Below are positions 1-5,390 of a DNA stretch of 5,666 nt, piece by piece (within the stretch, counting starts at the first letter, position 1; every line of letters begins with the position of its first letter). Source of the stretch: Comamonadaceae bacterium (GTDB taxonomy: Bacteria; Pseudomonadota; Gammaproteobacteria; Burkholderiales; Burkholderiaceae); the NCBI GenBank assembly GCA_947455875.1, contig CANGSD010000102.1, positions 1-5,666 of the forward strand, read 5' to 3'. The translations under genes were made by a program, and so were the position numbers. The notes below the pieces were generated by a model that saw only the letters and a list, made by a program, of their open reading frames with translations, ran no database searches and had not been told where the DNA came from.

Positions 1-363
1 ACGCTGCAAAGCACCTGGAACGGCCGCCGCGTGGGCCTGTGCGACGCCGGTCCCGAGATGACCTTTCACTTTGGCCAGCTCATTGCCCACATCTGCAAGA
101 CGCGCAATGTGCGCGCCGGCAGCCTCGTCGGCTCGGGCACTGTGAGCAACAAGGGCGTGGAAGGCAAGGACGGACGCATGGACTGGCCCAAGGGCTACAG
201 CTGCATCGCCGAAAAGCGCGCGATCGAAACCATCCAGGACGGCCAGCCCTCGACCGAGTACATGAAGTTCGGCGACACCATCCGCATCGAGATGAAGGGC
301 AAGGACGGCCAGAGCCTGTGTGGCGCGATCGATCAGAAGATTGCGCCGCTGGCGAAGGCCTGA
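1..363 (+). CDS. Fumarylacetoacetate hydrolase family protein, C-terminal part (5' end outside window)
   Basis: The frame is open from base 1 to a TGA at 361-363, giving the last 120 residues of a longer protein. Motifs typical of the FAA hydrolase fold are visible: a Gly/Ser-rich stretch GSGTVSNKG near visible residues 45-53, followed by GYSCIAEKR, and near the C-terminus FGDTIRIEMKG, the usual closing strand of the family. By family knowledge these are metal-dependent cytosolic enzymes that cleave C-C bonds or hydrate/decarboxylate beta-keto acids in aromatic or tyrosine degradation. The exact substrate cannot be told from this fragment, and the Glu/Glu/Asp metal ligands expected further upstream are not in the window. 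A GTG at 31 is internal, since the frame is open and family-like before it. The gene converges on otsA with only 9 bp between the two stop codons. Confidence 0.88.
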   Translation, partial: TLQSTWNGRRVGLCDAGPEMTFHFGQLIAHICKTRNVRAGSLVGSGTVSNKGVEGKDGRMDWPKGYSCIAEKRAIETIQDGQPSTEYMKFGDTIRIEMKGKDGQSLCGAIDQKIAPLAKA

Positions 364-365
364 GC

Positions 366-382
366 GCGCCTGCTACAGGCGC
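366..382. terminator. 7-bp inverted repeat between convergent FAA hydrolase and otsA ends; possible bidirectional terminator
   Basis: GCGCCTG at 366-372 and CAGGCGC at 376-382 are perfect complements around a 3-nt loop. The loop (373-375) is exactly the otsA TAG stop codon read on the minus strand. The repeat sits where two convergent genes end, the usual place for a shared terminator. No T-run follows on either strand, so intrinsic termination is only a guess. Confidence 0.3.
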
Positions 383-1791
383 AGCCAGGGCGTCCCCGAC
401 TCCTGCGCCTGCGCCTCGCGCAGCGCTCCCAGAAAGCTGTTGCACCACCAGTGCACGTCGAACTGACGGCAGGTCGCCAGCAGCGCGTGGTGGCGGGTGC
501 GGCGCTCCTCCAGCGGCATCTGCAGCGCCATCTGGATCGCAGTGGCTGTGCCTTCGGTGTCATAGTGATTCACCAGCAGCGCCTCGGGCAGTTGTTCGGC
601 CGCCCCGGCAAAGCGTGACAGCACCAGCACGCCCGGATCCTCCGGGTCTTGCGCCGCGATGAATTCCTTGGCTACCAGATTCATGCCATCGCGCAGCGGC
701 GTGACCAGGGCCACGCGCGAGGCGCGATACAGCCCGGGTAGGCGCGCACGGGCCACCGTGCGGTGGATGTAGCGCACCGGCATCCACTCCAGATCGCCGT
801 AGTTGCCATTGATCGAACCGCACAGGCTTTCCAGCTCGTGCAGGATGTCGGTGTAGGCGCTGACGTCTTCCCGACTGGGCGAGGCGATCTGAATCAGGGT
901 GGCGTGCTTGTGGGTCTCCGGATGTCTATGCAGCAGCTCCCGAAAAGCGCGCATGCGCTGAGGCAGGCCCTTGGAGTAATCGAGCCGGTCCACGCCCACC
1001 ATCAGCGTGCGCACCGAATAGTCACGTTTCATGCGCGCAAACATCTCGCGGCTTTCGCGGGCCTGGGCAAGTGCCGTGAATTCGTCCACGTCGATCCCGA
1101 TCGGAAACGCGCCGGCCTGTACCGTGCGATTGAATACGCGCCAGCGGCCTTCGCCAATTGCCTGTGCCTTGGCCTCGTGCTCGATGTAGCGGCAAAAATG
1201 CTCGTGGTCGGTCTGGCTCTGAAAGCCCACCAGGTTGTAGGCGCACAGGCACCGCATCAGCCAGTCATGCCCCGGTATCGCCGCCAGGATCATGGGCGGC
1301 GGCAGCGGAATGTGCAGAAAAAACCCGACGCGCTGCTTGCAGCCCAGCGCGCGCAGCTCGCTGGCCAGGGGCACCAGGTGGTAGTCATGCACCCAGACCA
1401 GATCATCGGGTTTGAGCAGGGGCGCCAGCAGCTTGGCGAACAACTGGTTCACGCGCCGATAGCCGTTGATATAGCCCGCATCAAAGTCCGCCAGGTCCAG
1501 GCGGTAATGAAACACCGGCCACAGCACGCCATTGGCATAGCCCAGGTAGTAGGTGGCGTGGTCCTCGCGACTCAGATCCACCGTCAACAGCTTGACCGAG
1601 CCTGCCCGGTGGCGATGCATCTGGCCCTCGCCGGCGCGCCCTCCGGCCTCGGCCTCGATCACCTTCCCGCTCCATCCGAACCACAGCCCGCCGGTGTTTT
1701 TCAAGACCTCGGCCAGAGCCACGGCCAGTCCGCCCGCCGCCGTCTTGCGAGGGTCGGCGACGCGGTTGGAGACCACCACCAGGCGTGACAC
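373..1791 (-). CDS. otsA: Alpha,alpha-trehalose-phosphate synthase (GT20)
   Basis: Cytosolic GT20 glycosyltransferase that joins glucose from a nucleotide sugar (UDP-glucose in the E. coli enzyme) to glucose-6-phosphate, giving trehalose-6-phosphate. The 472 residues match the length of E. coli OtsA (474 as I recall it), and the protein opens with the same [10 protein letters not shown]. Visible landmarks: R10 in SNR; the GGLAV loop (20-24); [11 protein letters not shown] (90-100), acceptor side; VHDYHL (134-139); FFLHIPLP with H160; [13 protein letters not shown] with R269 and K274, binding the nucleotide-sugar phosphates; and [14 protein letters not shown] (364-377) with D368 and E376. All key residues appear intact. 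The start is GTG, supported by the E. coli-like N-terminus and a GAGGG Shine-Dalgarno 6 nt upstream. It is the last gene of the otsB-GH15-otsA operon, 9 nt after the GH15 stop. The substrate nucleotide is inferred from the family. Confidence 0.96.
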   Translation of the reverse strand: MSRLVVVSNRVADPRKTAAGGLAVALAEVLKNTGGLWFGWSGKVIEAEAGGRAGEGQMHRHRAGSVKLLTVDLSREDHATYYLGYANGVLWPVFHYRLDLADFDAGYINGYRRVNQLFAKLLAPLLKPDDLVWVHDYHLVPLASELRALGCKQRVGFFLHIPLPPPMILAAIPGHDWLMRCLCAYNLVGFQSQTDHEHFCRYIEHEAKAQAIGEGRWRVFNRTVQAGAFPIGIDVDEFTALAQARESREMFARMKRDYSVRTLMVGVDRLDYSKGLPQRMRAFRELLHRHPETHKHATLIQIASPSREDVSAYTDILHELESLCGSINGNYGDLEWMPVRYIHRTVARARLPGLYRASRVALVTPLRDGMNLVAKEFIAAQDPEDPGVLVLSRFAGAAEQLPEALLVNHYDTEGTATAIQMALQMPLEERRTRHHALLATCRQFDVHWWCNSFLGALREAQAQESGTPWLRL

Positions 1792-1797
1792 ACCAGG

Positions 1798-1803
1798 CCC
1801 TCA
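1798..1803 (-). promoter_or_regulatory. Shine-Dalgarno of otsA overlapping the GH15 stop codon
   Basis: Read on the minus strand, 1803-1798 is TGAGGG: the TGA is the stop of the GH15 gene and GAGGG is a good Shine-Dalgarno core. Six bases separate it from the GTG at 1791-1789. This selects the GTG as the otsA start and suggests reinitiation by ribosomes finishing the GH15 gene. Confidence 0.6.
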
Positions 1804-3618
1804 GATCACCGTGTCCCAGCTCGCGGACAAGCGCACTGCTGCATTGATCAGGCCCATCATCGAATAGGTCTGCGGAAAGTTCCCCCACATCTCGCCGGTC
1901 TGCGCGTGCGTGTCTTCGGACAGCAGGCCCAGCGGGTTGCGACTGGCGAGCATGCGCTCGAAGATCTCGCGCGCCTGCACCTGGCGGCCGATGCGGGTCA
2001 GGGCATCGATGCGCCAGAACGTGCAGATGTTGAAGGCGGTCTCGGGCTTGCCGAAATCGTCGGGCGCCTCGTAGCGGCGCATGAAGGGGCCATCGCCCAG
2101 CGTGCGCTCCAGCGTGTCGAGGGTGGCGATGAGGCGCGGGTCATGCGGATCGATGAAGTTCACTTCCGTCATGAGCAGCACGCTGGCATCAAGGTCACGC
2201 CCCCCGAAGCTCTCGACAAAGGACTGGCGCTCCTCGCTCCAGGCTTCTCGCAGGATGCGCGCGCGGATGGTCTCGGCGCGCTCGCGCCAGTAGGTGACCC
2301 GCTCAGGCAGCGCCAACACACGGGCTACCTTGGCCAAGCGGTCGCAGGCGGCCCACGACATCAGCGCCGACGAGGTATGCACCCGCGCACGCGTGCGCAG
2401 CTCCCACATCCCGGCATCGGGCTGGTCGTAGACCCGAAAGGCTTGCTCGCCCACCGCCTCCAGATAGCCGAACTCGGTGGTGCCGGCGCGTCGAAACAGG
2501 CGGTGGTCGTGAAAAGCCTGCGACGCGCCCAGCACGATGTTGCCGTACACATCGTGTTGGAAATGGTCAGCCGCCTGGTTGCCCACGCGTACTGGCCCCA
2601 TGCCGCGATAGCCGGGCAGGTGCGTGAGAACGGACTCGGGCAGCTGCGTCTCCTGCCCGATGCCATACAGCGGCTGGATGTGGCCGCCGCGTGAGCGCAC
2701 CACCACATTGTTCAACCAGTGCAGGTAGTCCTCCATCGTGGCCACCTCGGAGATGCTGTTCAGGGCCCGCACCACGAAGAAGGCGTCGCGCAGCCAGCAA
2801 AACCGATAGTCCCAGTTGCGGCCGCTGTGGGGGGCTTCCGGGATGCTGGTGGTCATGGCGGCGACGATGGCGCCGGTGTCCTCGAACAGCGAGAGCTTGA
2901 GCGTGATGGCGGCGCGGATCACCGCCTCTTGCCACTCCAGCGGCAGCGACAGCGCCCGCGTCCAGCTTTTCCAGTGGTCGCCGGTTTGCTGCTCGAAGCC
3001 GCGCGCGGTGTCTTCGATGCCCGTGAGCAGCGTCTCGTCGGGGCCGAGGATGAAATTCATCGGTCGGTCGGCCACGAAGAAGGTCTCCGACAGGATGTAC
3101 GACAGCGGTGCGTCGCTGTTCAAACGTAATGCGTTGTTCGGGCCGACGAAGCGCACGTGGGTGCTGCCTTGCGTGGTGGTGGGCACGCTGCGTCCCCAGT
3201 CAAAGCGCGGACGCAGCAGCACCCGCATGCGCGGTGAGCCAGACAAAACCTGCACCCGCCGCACGATCATCAGCGGCCGAAAGGTGCGTCCGCGATTGAC
3301 AAAGCGCGGCGCGAAGTCGGTGATCTCGATGCCTTGGCCCAGTCGGTCAAACAGGCGCGTGCGCAGCACCGCGGTATTGGGCTCATAGCGCTGCTCGCTG
3401 CGCATGAAGTCCTCCAGCTCGAAAGCCCAGAGGCTGCCGTTGGCGCTGGGGTCGATCAGCGCGTTGAACACCGGGTCGCCATCAAACCGCGGCAGACAGC
3501 ACCAGACGATGGCGCCCACCGGGTCGATCAGCGCGCTAAACGCGCAATTGCCGATCATCCCGAGGTTCAAGGATCGGCCTGCCGACAAGCCGCCCGCGGA
3601 GACGGCGTTGTCGGTCAT
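1801..3618 (-). CDS. Glycoside hydrolase family 15 protein (glucoamylase/trehalase-like) in trehalose operon
   Basis: 605 residues with the two-part layout of bacterial GH15 enzymes. The N-terminal beta-rich domain (about 1-220) opens with SALIDPVGAIVWCCLPRFD. The catalytic (alpha/alpha)6 barrel (about 225-600) contains RNWDYRFCWLRDAF (267-280), LPGYRGMGPVRVGN (334-347), DAGMWELR (401-408), LLSEDTHAQTGEMWGNFPQ (565-583) and GLINAAVRL (589-597). From family knowledge, E406 (in WEL) is the likely general acid and E568 (in SED) the likely general base; both are present, so the enzyme should be active. No signal peptide is seen, so it is probably cytosolic. The ATG overlaps the otsB stop (ATGA), implying translational coupling, and otsA follows after 9 nt. 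GH15 includes glucoamylases, dextranases and trehalases; the context favours trehalose or an alpha-glucan, but the substrate cannot be assigned. Residue 360 is Asn (DVYGN), where I recall Glu in many GH15 enzymes. Confidence 0.93.
   Translation of the reverse strand: MTDNAVSAGGLSAGRSLNLGMIGNCAFSALIDPVGAIVWCCLPRFDGDPVFNALIDPSANGSLWAFELEDFMRSEQRYEPNTAVLRTRLFDRLGQGIEITDFAPRFVNRGRTFRPLMIVRRVQVLSGSPRMRVLLRPRFDWGRSVPTTTQGSTHVRFVGPNNALRLNSDAPLSYILSETFFVADRPMNFILGPDETLLTGIEDTARGFEQQTGDHWKSWTRALSLPLEWQEAVIRAAITLKLSLFEDTGAIVAAMTTSIPEAPHSGRNWDYRFCWLRDAFFVVRALNSISEVATMEDYLHWLNNVVVRSRGGHIQPLYGIGQETQLPESVLTHLPGYRGMGPVRVGNQAADHFQHDVYGNIVLGASQAFHDHRLFRRAGTTEFGYLEAVGEQAFRVYDQPDAGMWELRTRARVHTSSALMSWAACDRLAKVARVLALPERVTYWRERAETIRARILREAWSEERQSFVESFGGRDLDASVLLMTEVNFIDPHDPRLIATLDTLERTLGDGPFMRRYEAPDDFGKPETAFNICTFWRIDALTRIGRQVQAREIFERMLASRNPLGLLSEDTHAQTGEMWGNFPQTYSMMGLINAAVRLSASWDTVI
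3615..3618 (-). other. ATGA overlap coupling otsB stop and GH15 start
   Basis: On the minus strand ATGA holds the GH15 start (ATG, 3618-3616) and the otsB stop (TGA, 3617-3615). This is the classic arrangement for termination-reinitiation. A weak GGAA lies 8 nt upstream of the ATG, inside the end of otsB. Confidence 0.85.
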
Positions 3619-4355
3619 GCGCGGCGTTCCGTGTAGCGGGTCAGCGCGCGCTCCATCGCCTCGCGCATCGCCATCGGGTGGGCCACGCGCACCTGTGCCA
3701 CTGTCGGACCGTCGCCCACCTTGACGCCAATGCCCCCGCGCCGCTGCACGCTGGCGAAAGCGGATTCGTCGGTCACATCGTCACCCACGAATACGGCGGT
3801 GCGGCCGGTAATCGGTGCCTCTTTCATGAAGGCGTCGATGGCCTGGCTCTTGGAGGTGCAACTGGGCTTGGCCTCCACCACCATCTTTCCGCACAGCAGC
3901 GTCAGGCCCTCGGACTGTTCGACGGCAGCCTGCATCGTCGACAGACACAGGAACTGCAGCTGCGGCGCCTGCCGGTAATGCACGGCGACCGCGCCTCGCT
4001 TGGATTCCATCTCCAGGCTCGGGTTGGCCTTGACCAGCGCGGTGGCGGCCTCCACTACCGGCTGCATCGGATGCACCGCTTGCCACGCCAGGCTGCCGTC
4101 CGCGCGCCGACGCTCGGCGCCGTGCACCCCTGCGACGCTCAGGACCAGGGGCGCGAGAAATCCATCAATCTGCTGGATCGGACGCCCGCTCACCACGGCC
4201 ACTGCGCCGCCCAGCACATCGCGCCAGCGGGCCAGTGTCTCAGGCAGCCCCGTGGGCACGACGACCGCGTGCGGGTGTGAGGCGATCTCGACCAGGGTGC
4301 CGTCGAAGTCGAGGAACAGCGCGCAGGACGGGCACAGAGCGTCGAAGAAGGTCAT
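3615..4355 (-). CDS. otsB: Trehalose-6-phosphate phosphatase (HAD superfamily)
   Basis: Removes the phosphate from the OtsA product to release trehalose; cytosolic and Mg-dependent. The HAD motifs are in order: DFDGTL with nucleophile D16 and acid/base D18; VVSGRP with S56; K169 in TSKSQAI; and GDDVTDESAF (191-200) with D192, D193 and D196. Family-typical AGVHGAERR (75-83) and ESKRGAVAVHYR (117-128) lie in the cap region. I chose the ATG at 4355 (246 aa): AGGG (plus-strand 4365-4368) lies 9 nt upstream and the protein begins just before the first HAD strand, as usual. A TTG at 4373 would add six residues but has no Shine-Dalgarno. The loop before K169 reads KPSCTSKSQAI, where the E. coli enzyme, as I recall it, has KPRGTSKGEAI, so two glycines are replaced. 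First gene of the trehalose operon; its stop overlaps the GH15 ATG. Confidence 0.95.
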   Translation of the reverse strand: MTFFDALCPSCALFLDFDGTLVEIASHPHAVVVPTGLPETLARWRDVLGGAVAVVSGRPIQQIDGFLAPLVLSVAGVHGAERRRADGSLAWQAVHPMQPVVEAATALVKANPSLEMESKRGAVAVHYRQAPQLQFLCLSTMQAAVEQSEGLTLLCGKMVVEAKPSCTSKSQAIDAFMKEAPITGRTAVFVGDDVTDESAFASVQRRGGIGVKVGDGPTVAQVRVAHPMAMREAMERALTRYTERRA

Positions 4356-4397
4356 CGCGGGCGACCCTAGCAAGGCGCCGCGTCAGGGACCATCTCA

Positions 4398-4415
4398 CAG
4401 CGGCCTTTGCCGCTG
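4398..4415. other. Perfect 7-bp hairpin in the gap upstream of otsB
   Basis: CAGCGGC (4398-4404) and GCCGCTG (4409-4415) are exact complements around a 4-nt loop (CTTT), 43 nt upstream of the otsB ATG on the minus strand. No T-tract follows on either strand. It could be a Rho-associated end structure for the VOC transcript, a 5' leader hairpin of the trehalose operon, or an operator-like palindrome. The sequence alone does not decide. Confidence 0.35.
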
Positions 4416-4437
4416 AAGGCCCAGTCCTACCCGTGAG

Positions 4438-4456
4438 CGCCCAAGCTTATTGGGCG
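4438..4456 (-). terminator. 7-bp hairpin spanning the VOC gene stop codon; possible terminator
   Basis: CGCCCAA (4438-4444) and TTGGGCG (4450-4456) pair perfectly around a 5-nt loop (4445-4449) that contains the TAA stop of the VOC gene on the minus strand. The position fits a transcript-end structure for the VOC gene, but no T-run follows, so intrinsic termination is uncertain and read-through into otsB is possible. Confidence 0.3.
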
Positions 4457-4860
4457 TAGATGGCGTCGAGCGAGCGAAAGCCCTTGATCTCGATCGGGTT
4501 GCCGCAGGGATCACAAAAGAACATCGTCCACTGCTCGCCCGGCTGGCCCGCGAACCGCAGCTGCGGTTCCATCACGAACTCGATCTGCGCGGCGCGCAGG
4601 CGCTCGGCCAGCGCCTGCCAATCGGGCAAGGCCAGCACCAGGCCGAAGTGCGGCATCGGCACCAGGTGATCGCCCACGCGGCCGGTGCGCGCGGTGGCGA
4701 AGGGCTGGCCCAGATGCAGCGAGATCTGGTGGCCAAAGAAATCGAAGTCCACCCAGGTGTCGGTGCTGCGGCCTTCGGTGCAGCCCAGGACATCGCCGTA
4801 GAAGCGACGGGCGACCTGCAGGTCGGTGACGTGGAAGGCGAAATGAAAGAGGCTGCGCAT
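4447..4860 (-). CDS. VOC family (glyoxalase/bleomycin resistance/dioxygenase fold) protein
   Basis: 137 residues, the normal size for a single-chain VOC protein with two beta-alpha-beta-beta-beta modules. The first opens FHFAFHVTDLQVARRFYGDVLGC, the usual signature; the second begins HFGLVLALPD (71-80) and ends DPCGNPIEIKGF. Candidate metal ligands by position in the fold are H6, H71 and E124, so a divalent-metal site looks intact. The family covers glyoxalase I, extradiol dioxygenases, epimerases and resistance proteins; the reaction here cannot be assigned. The ATG at 4860 is preferred because the signature begins within five residues of it. The frame stays open upstream to 5022, but that extension is low-complexity and lies antisense to the next gene. 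No clear Shine-Dalgarno is seen. It shares direction with otsB, 91 nt upstream of it, and diverges from the DUF2946-like gene. Confidence 0.9.
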   Translation of the reverse strand: MRSLFHFAFHVTDLQVARRFYGDVLGCTEGRSTDTWVDFDFFGHQISLHLGQPFATARTGRVGDHLVPMPHFGLVLALPDWQALAERLRAAQIEFVMEPQLRFAGQPGEQWTMFFCDPCGNPIEIKGFRSLDAIYAQ

Positions 4861-4907
4861 GGCGGCAAGCGTACCCGAGCAGAGAGTGGGTTTGTCTTCG
4901 GGCCAAC

Positions 4908-4913
4908 GATAAT
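4908..4913 (+). promoter_or_regulatory. Weak -10-like element upstream of the DUF2946-like gene
   Basis: GATAAT matches the sigma-70 -10 consensus at 5 of 6 positions in the 60-bp divergent gap. No acceptable -35 hexamer lies 16-18 nt upstream. If real, transcription would begin near 4920, at or just before the first ATG (4921), giving a leaderless message or a very short leader to the ATG at 4939. Tentative. Confidence 0.15.
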
Positions 4914-4920
4914 CACGTCC

Positions 4921-5280
4921 ATGCTGACCTTGCGACACATGACCCGACGAACCCGCCTCGTGCTGGCCGTGTTCCTGTTGTCGCTGGGCGCCGCGATCGC
5001 CTCGCCGGCGGTCAAGCCGCATCGCCTGGAAATGGTGTGTGCGGGCGGGCTCTTCAAACTGGTCCTGCCCGAAGGCGCGGGGGTGTCGCCAGCCCCGTCG
5101 GCACTGGACTGCGCGCTGTGCGTTGCGTCGGGTGTGCCACCCGCTGCGTACGTAGGGCCCGTCTCCACCGACTGGCCCGCAGATCGGCTACCCCCGCACC
5201 TGGGCGGACATCGTGTGGTGCCCCAGGCGGCCTTGCCGCCACCGGCGCGTGCGCCGCCCGCCGGTCACGCCATCGTTTGA
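4921..5280 (+). CDS. DUF2946-like small exported cysteine protein, putative copper-locus component
   Basis: 119 residues from the ATG at 4921, or 113 from an in-frame ATG at 4939 (MTRRTRLVL); neither has a clear Shine-Dalgarno. Basic residues then a hydrophobic segment (about residues 12-26) ending AIA-SPA look like a Sec signal peptide or anchor, with possible cleavage after A27. The mature part has C40 in a MVC motif and a C-x-x-C pair, C64 and C67, in LDCALC, then a Pro-rich tail ending RAPPAGHAIV. This layout resembles my memory of DUF2946 proteins of Proteobacteria; no biochemical function is known to me. The three cysteines suggest metal or thiol chemistry in the periplasm. The PCu(A)C copper chaperone gene begins 110 bp downstream on the same strand, supporting a copper link by context only. 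Confidence 0.75.
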   Translation: MLTLRHMTRRTRLVLAVFLLSLGAAIASPAVKPHRLEMVCAGGLFKLVLPEGAGVSPAPSALDCALCVASGVPPAAYVGPVSTDWPADRLPPHLGGHRVVPQAALPPPARAPPAGHAIV

Positions 5281-5284
5281 TCGC

Positions 5285-5324
5285 GCAGCGGCCCGCCCGT
5301 TCGAGTGTCGCTGCTTCCTTTTTT
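5285..5324 (+). terminator. Candidate intrinsic terminator after the DUF2946-like gene
   Basis: GCAGCG (5285-5290) and CGCTGC (5309-5314) can pair, extendable by a G-T and a C-G pair, with a long loop. They are followed at once by the T-rich tract TTCCTTTTTT (5315-5324), the strongest T-run in the window. The stem begins 4 nt after the TGA stop. The short stem and long loop make it a weak terminator, perhaps attenuating rather than separating the two copper-type genes. Confidence 0.35.
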
Positions 5325-5340
5325 CATCGTCCGCCTGCCA

Positions 5341-5362
5341 GGCGCGCAGTCGCGCCCTGCGC
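5341..5362 (+). other. Overlapping alternative hairpins in the leader region of the PCu(A)C gene
   Basis: GGCGCG (5341-5346) pairs with CGCGCC (5351-5356) around CAGT. The overlapping GCGCAG (5344-5349) pairs with CTGCGC (5357-5362) around a 7-nt loop. The two 6-bp stems share bases and exclude each other. They lie 28 nt upstream of the PCu(A)C start codon. In GC-rich DNA this may be chance; an operator or leader switch is possible. Confidence 0.25.
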
Positions 5363-5380
5363 TGACGACCTCGTTGACCC

Positions 5381-5384
5381 AGGA
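5381..5384 (+). promoter_or_regulatory. Shine-Dalgarno of the PCu(A)C chaperone gene
   Basis: AGGA at 5381-5384 lies 6 nt before the ATG at 5391, good spacing that supports this start. Confidence 0.55.
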
Positions 5385-5390
5385 TTCCTC

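Noticed and set aside
39..662. 207-codon plus-strand open frame across the FAA hydrolase and otsA ends
   Set aside because: Overlaps two real genes in other frames. Arg/Ala/Pro-rich low-complexity translation is typical of a shadow frame.
763..1788. 341-codon plus-strand open frame opposite otsA
   Set aside because: Lies entirely antisense to a clearly recognisable OtsA with all motifs intact. Its translation has no recognisable domain, and long antisense frames are expected at this GC content.
1906..2694. 262-codon plus-strand open frame opposite the GH15 gene
   Set aside because: Fully antisense to a recognised GH15 protein. The translation looks like a codon-bias shadow with no family signature.
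3678..4280. 200-codon plus-strand open frame opposite otsB
   Set aside because: Antisense to a complete trehalose phosphatase with all HAD motifs; no recognisable domain.
4450..4920. Plus-strand extension upstream of the DUF2946-like protein
   Set aside because: The frame is open back to 4450 but covers the VOC gene on the other strand. The signal-peptide-like N-terminus begins only at 4921 or 4939.
4861..5022. N-terminal extension of the VOC frame (start at 5022 instead of 4860)
   Set aside because: The extra 54 residues are polar low-complexity sequence with no VOC features and lie antisense to the DUF2946-like gene. The domain signature begins right after the ATG at 4860.
5374..5379. TTGACC resembling a -35 element
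   Set aside because: Only 11 nt before the PCu(A)C start codon, with no -10 at suitable spacing, so it cannot drive that gene as annotated.
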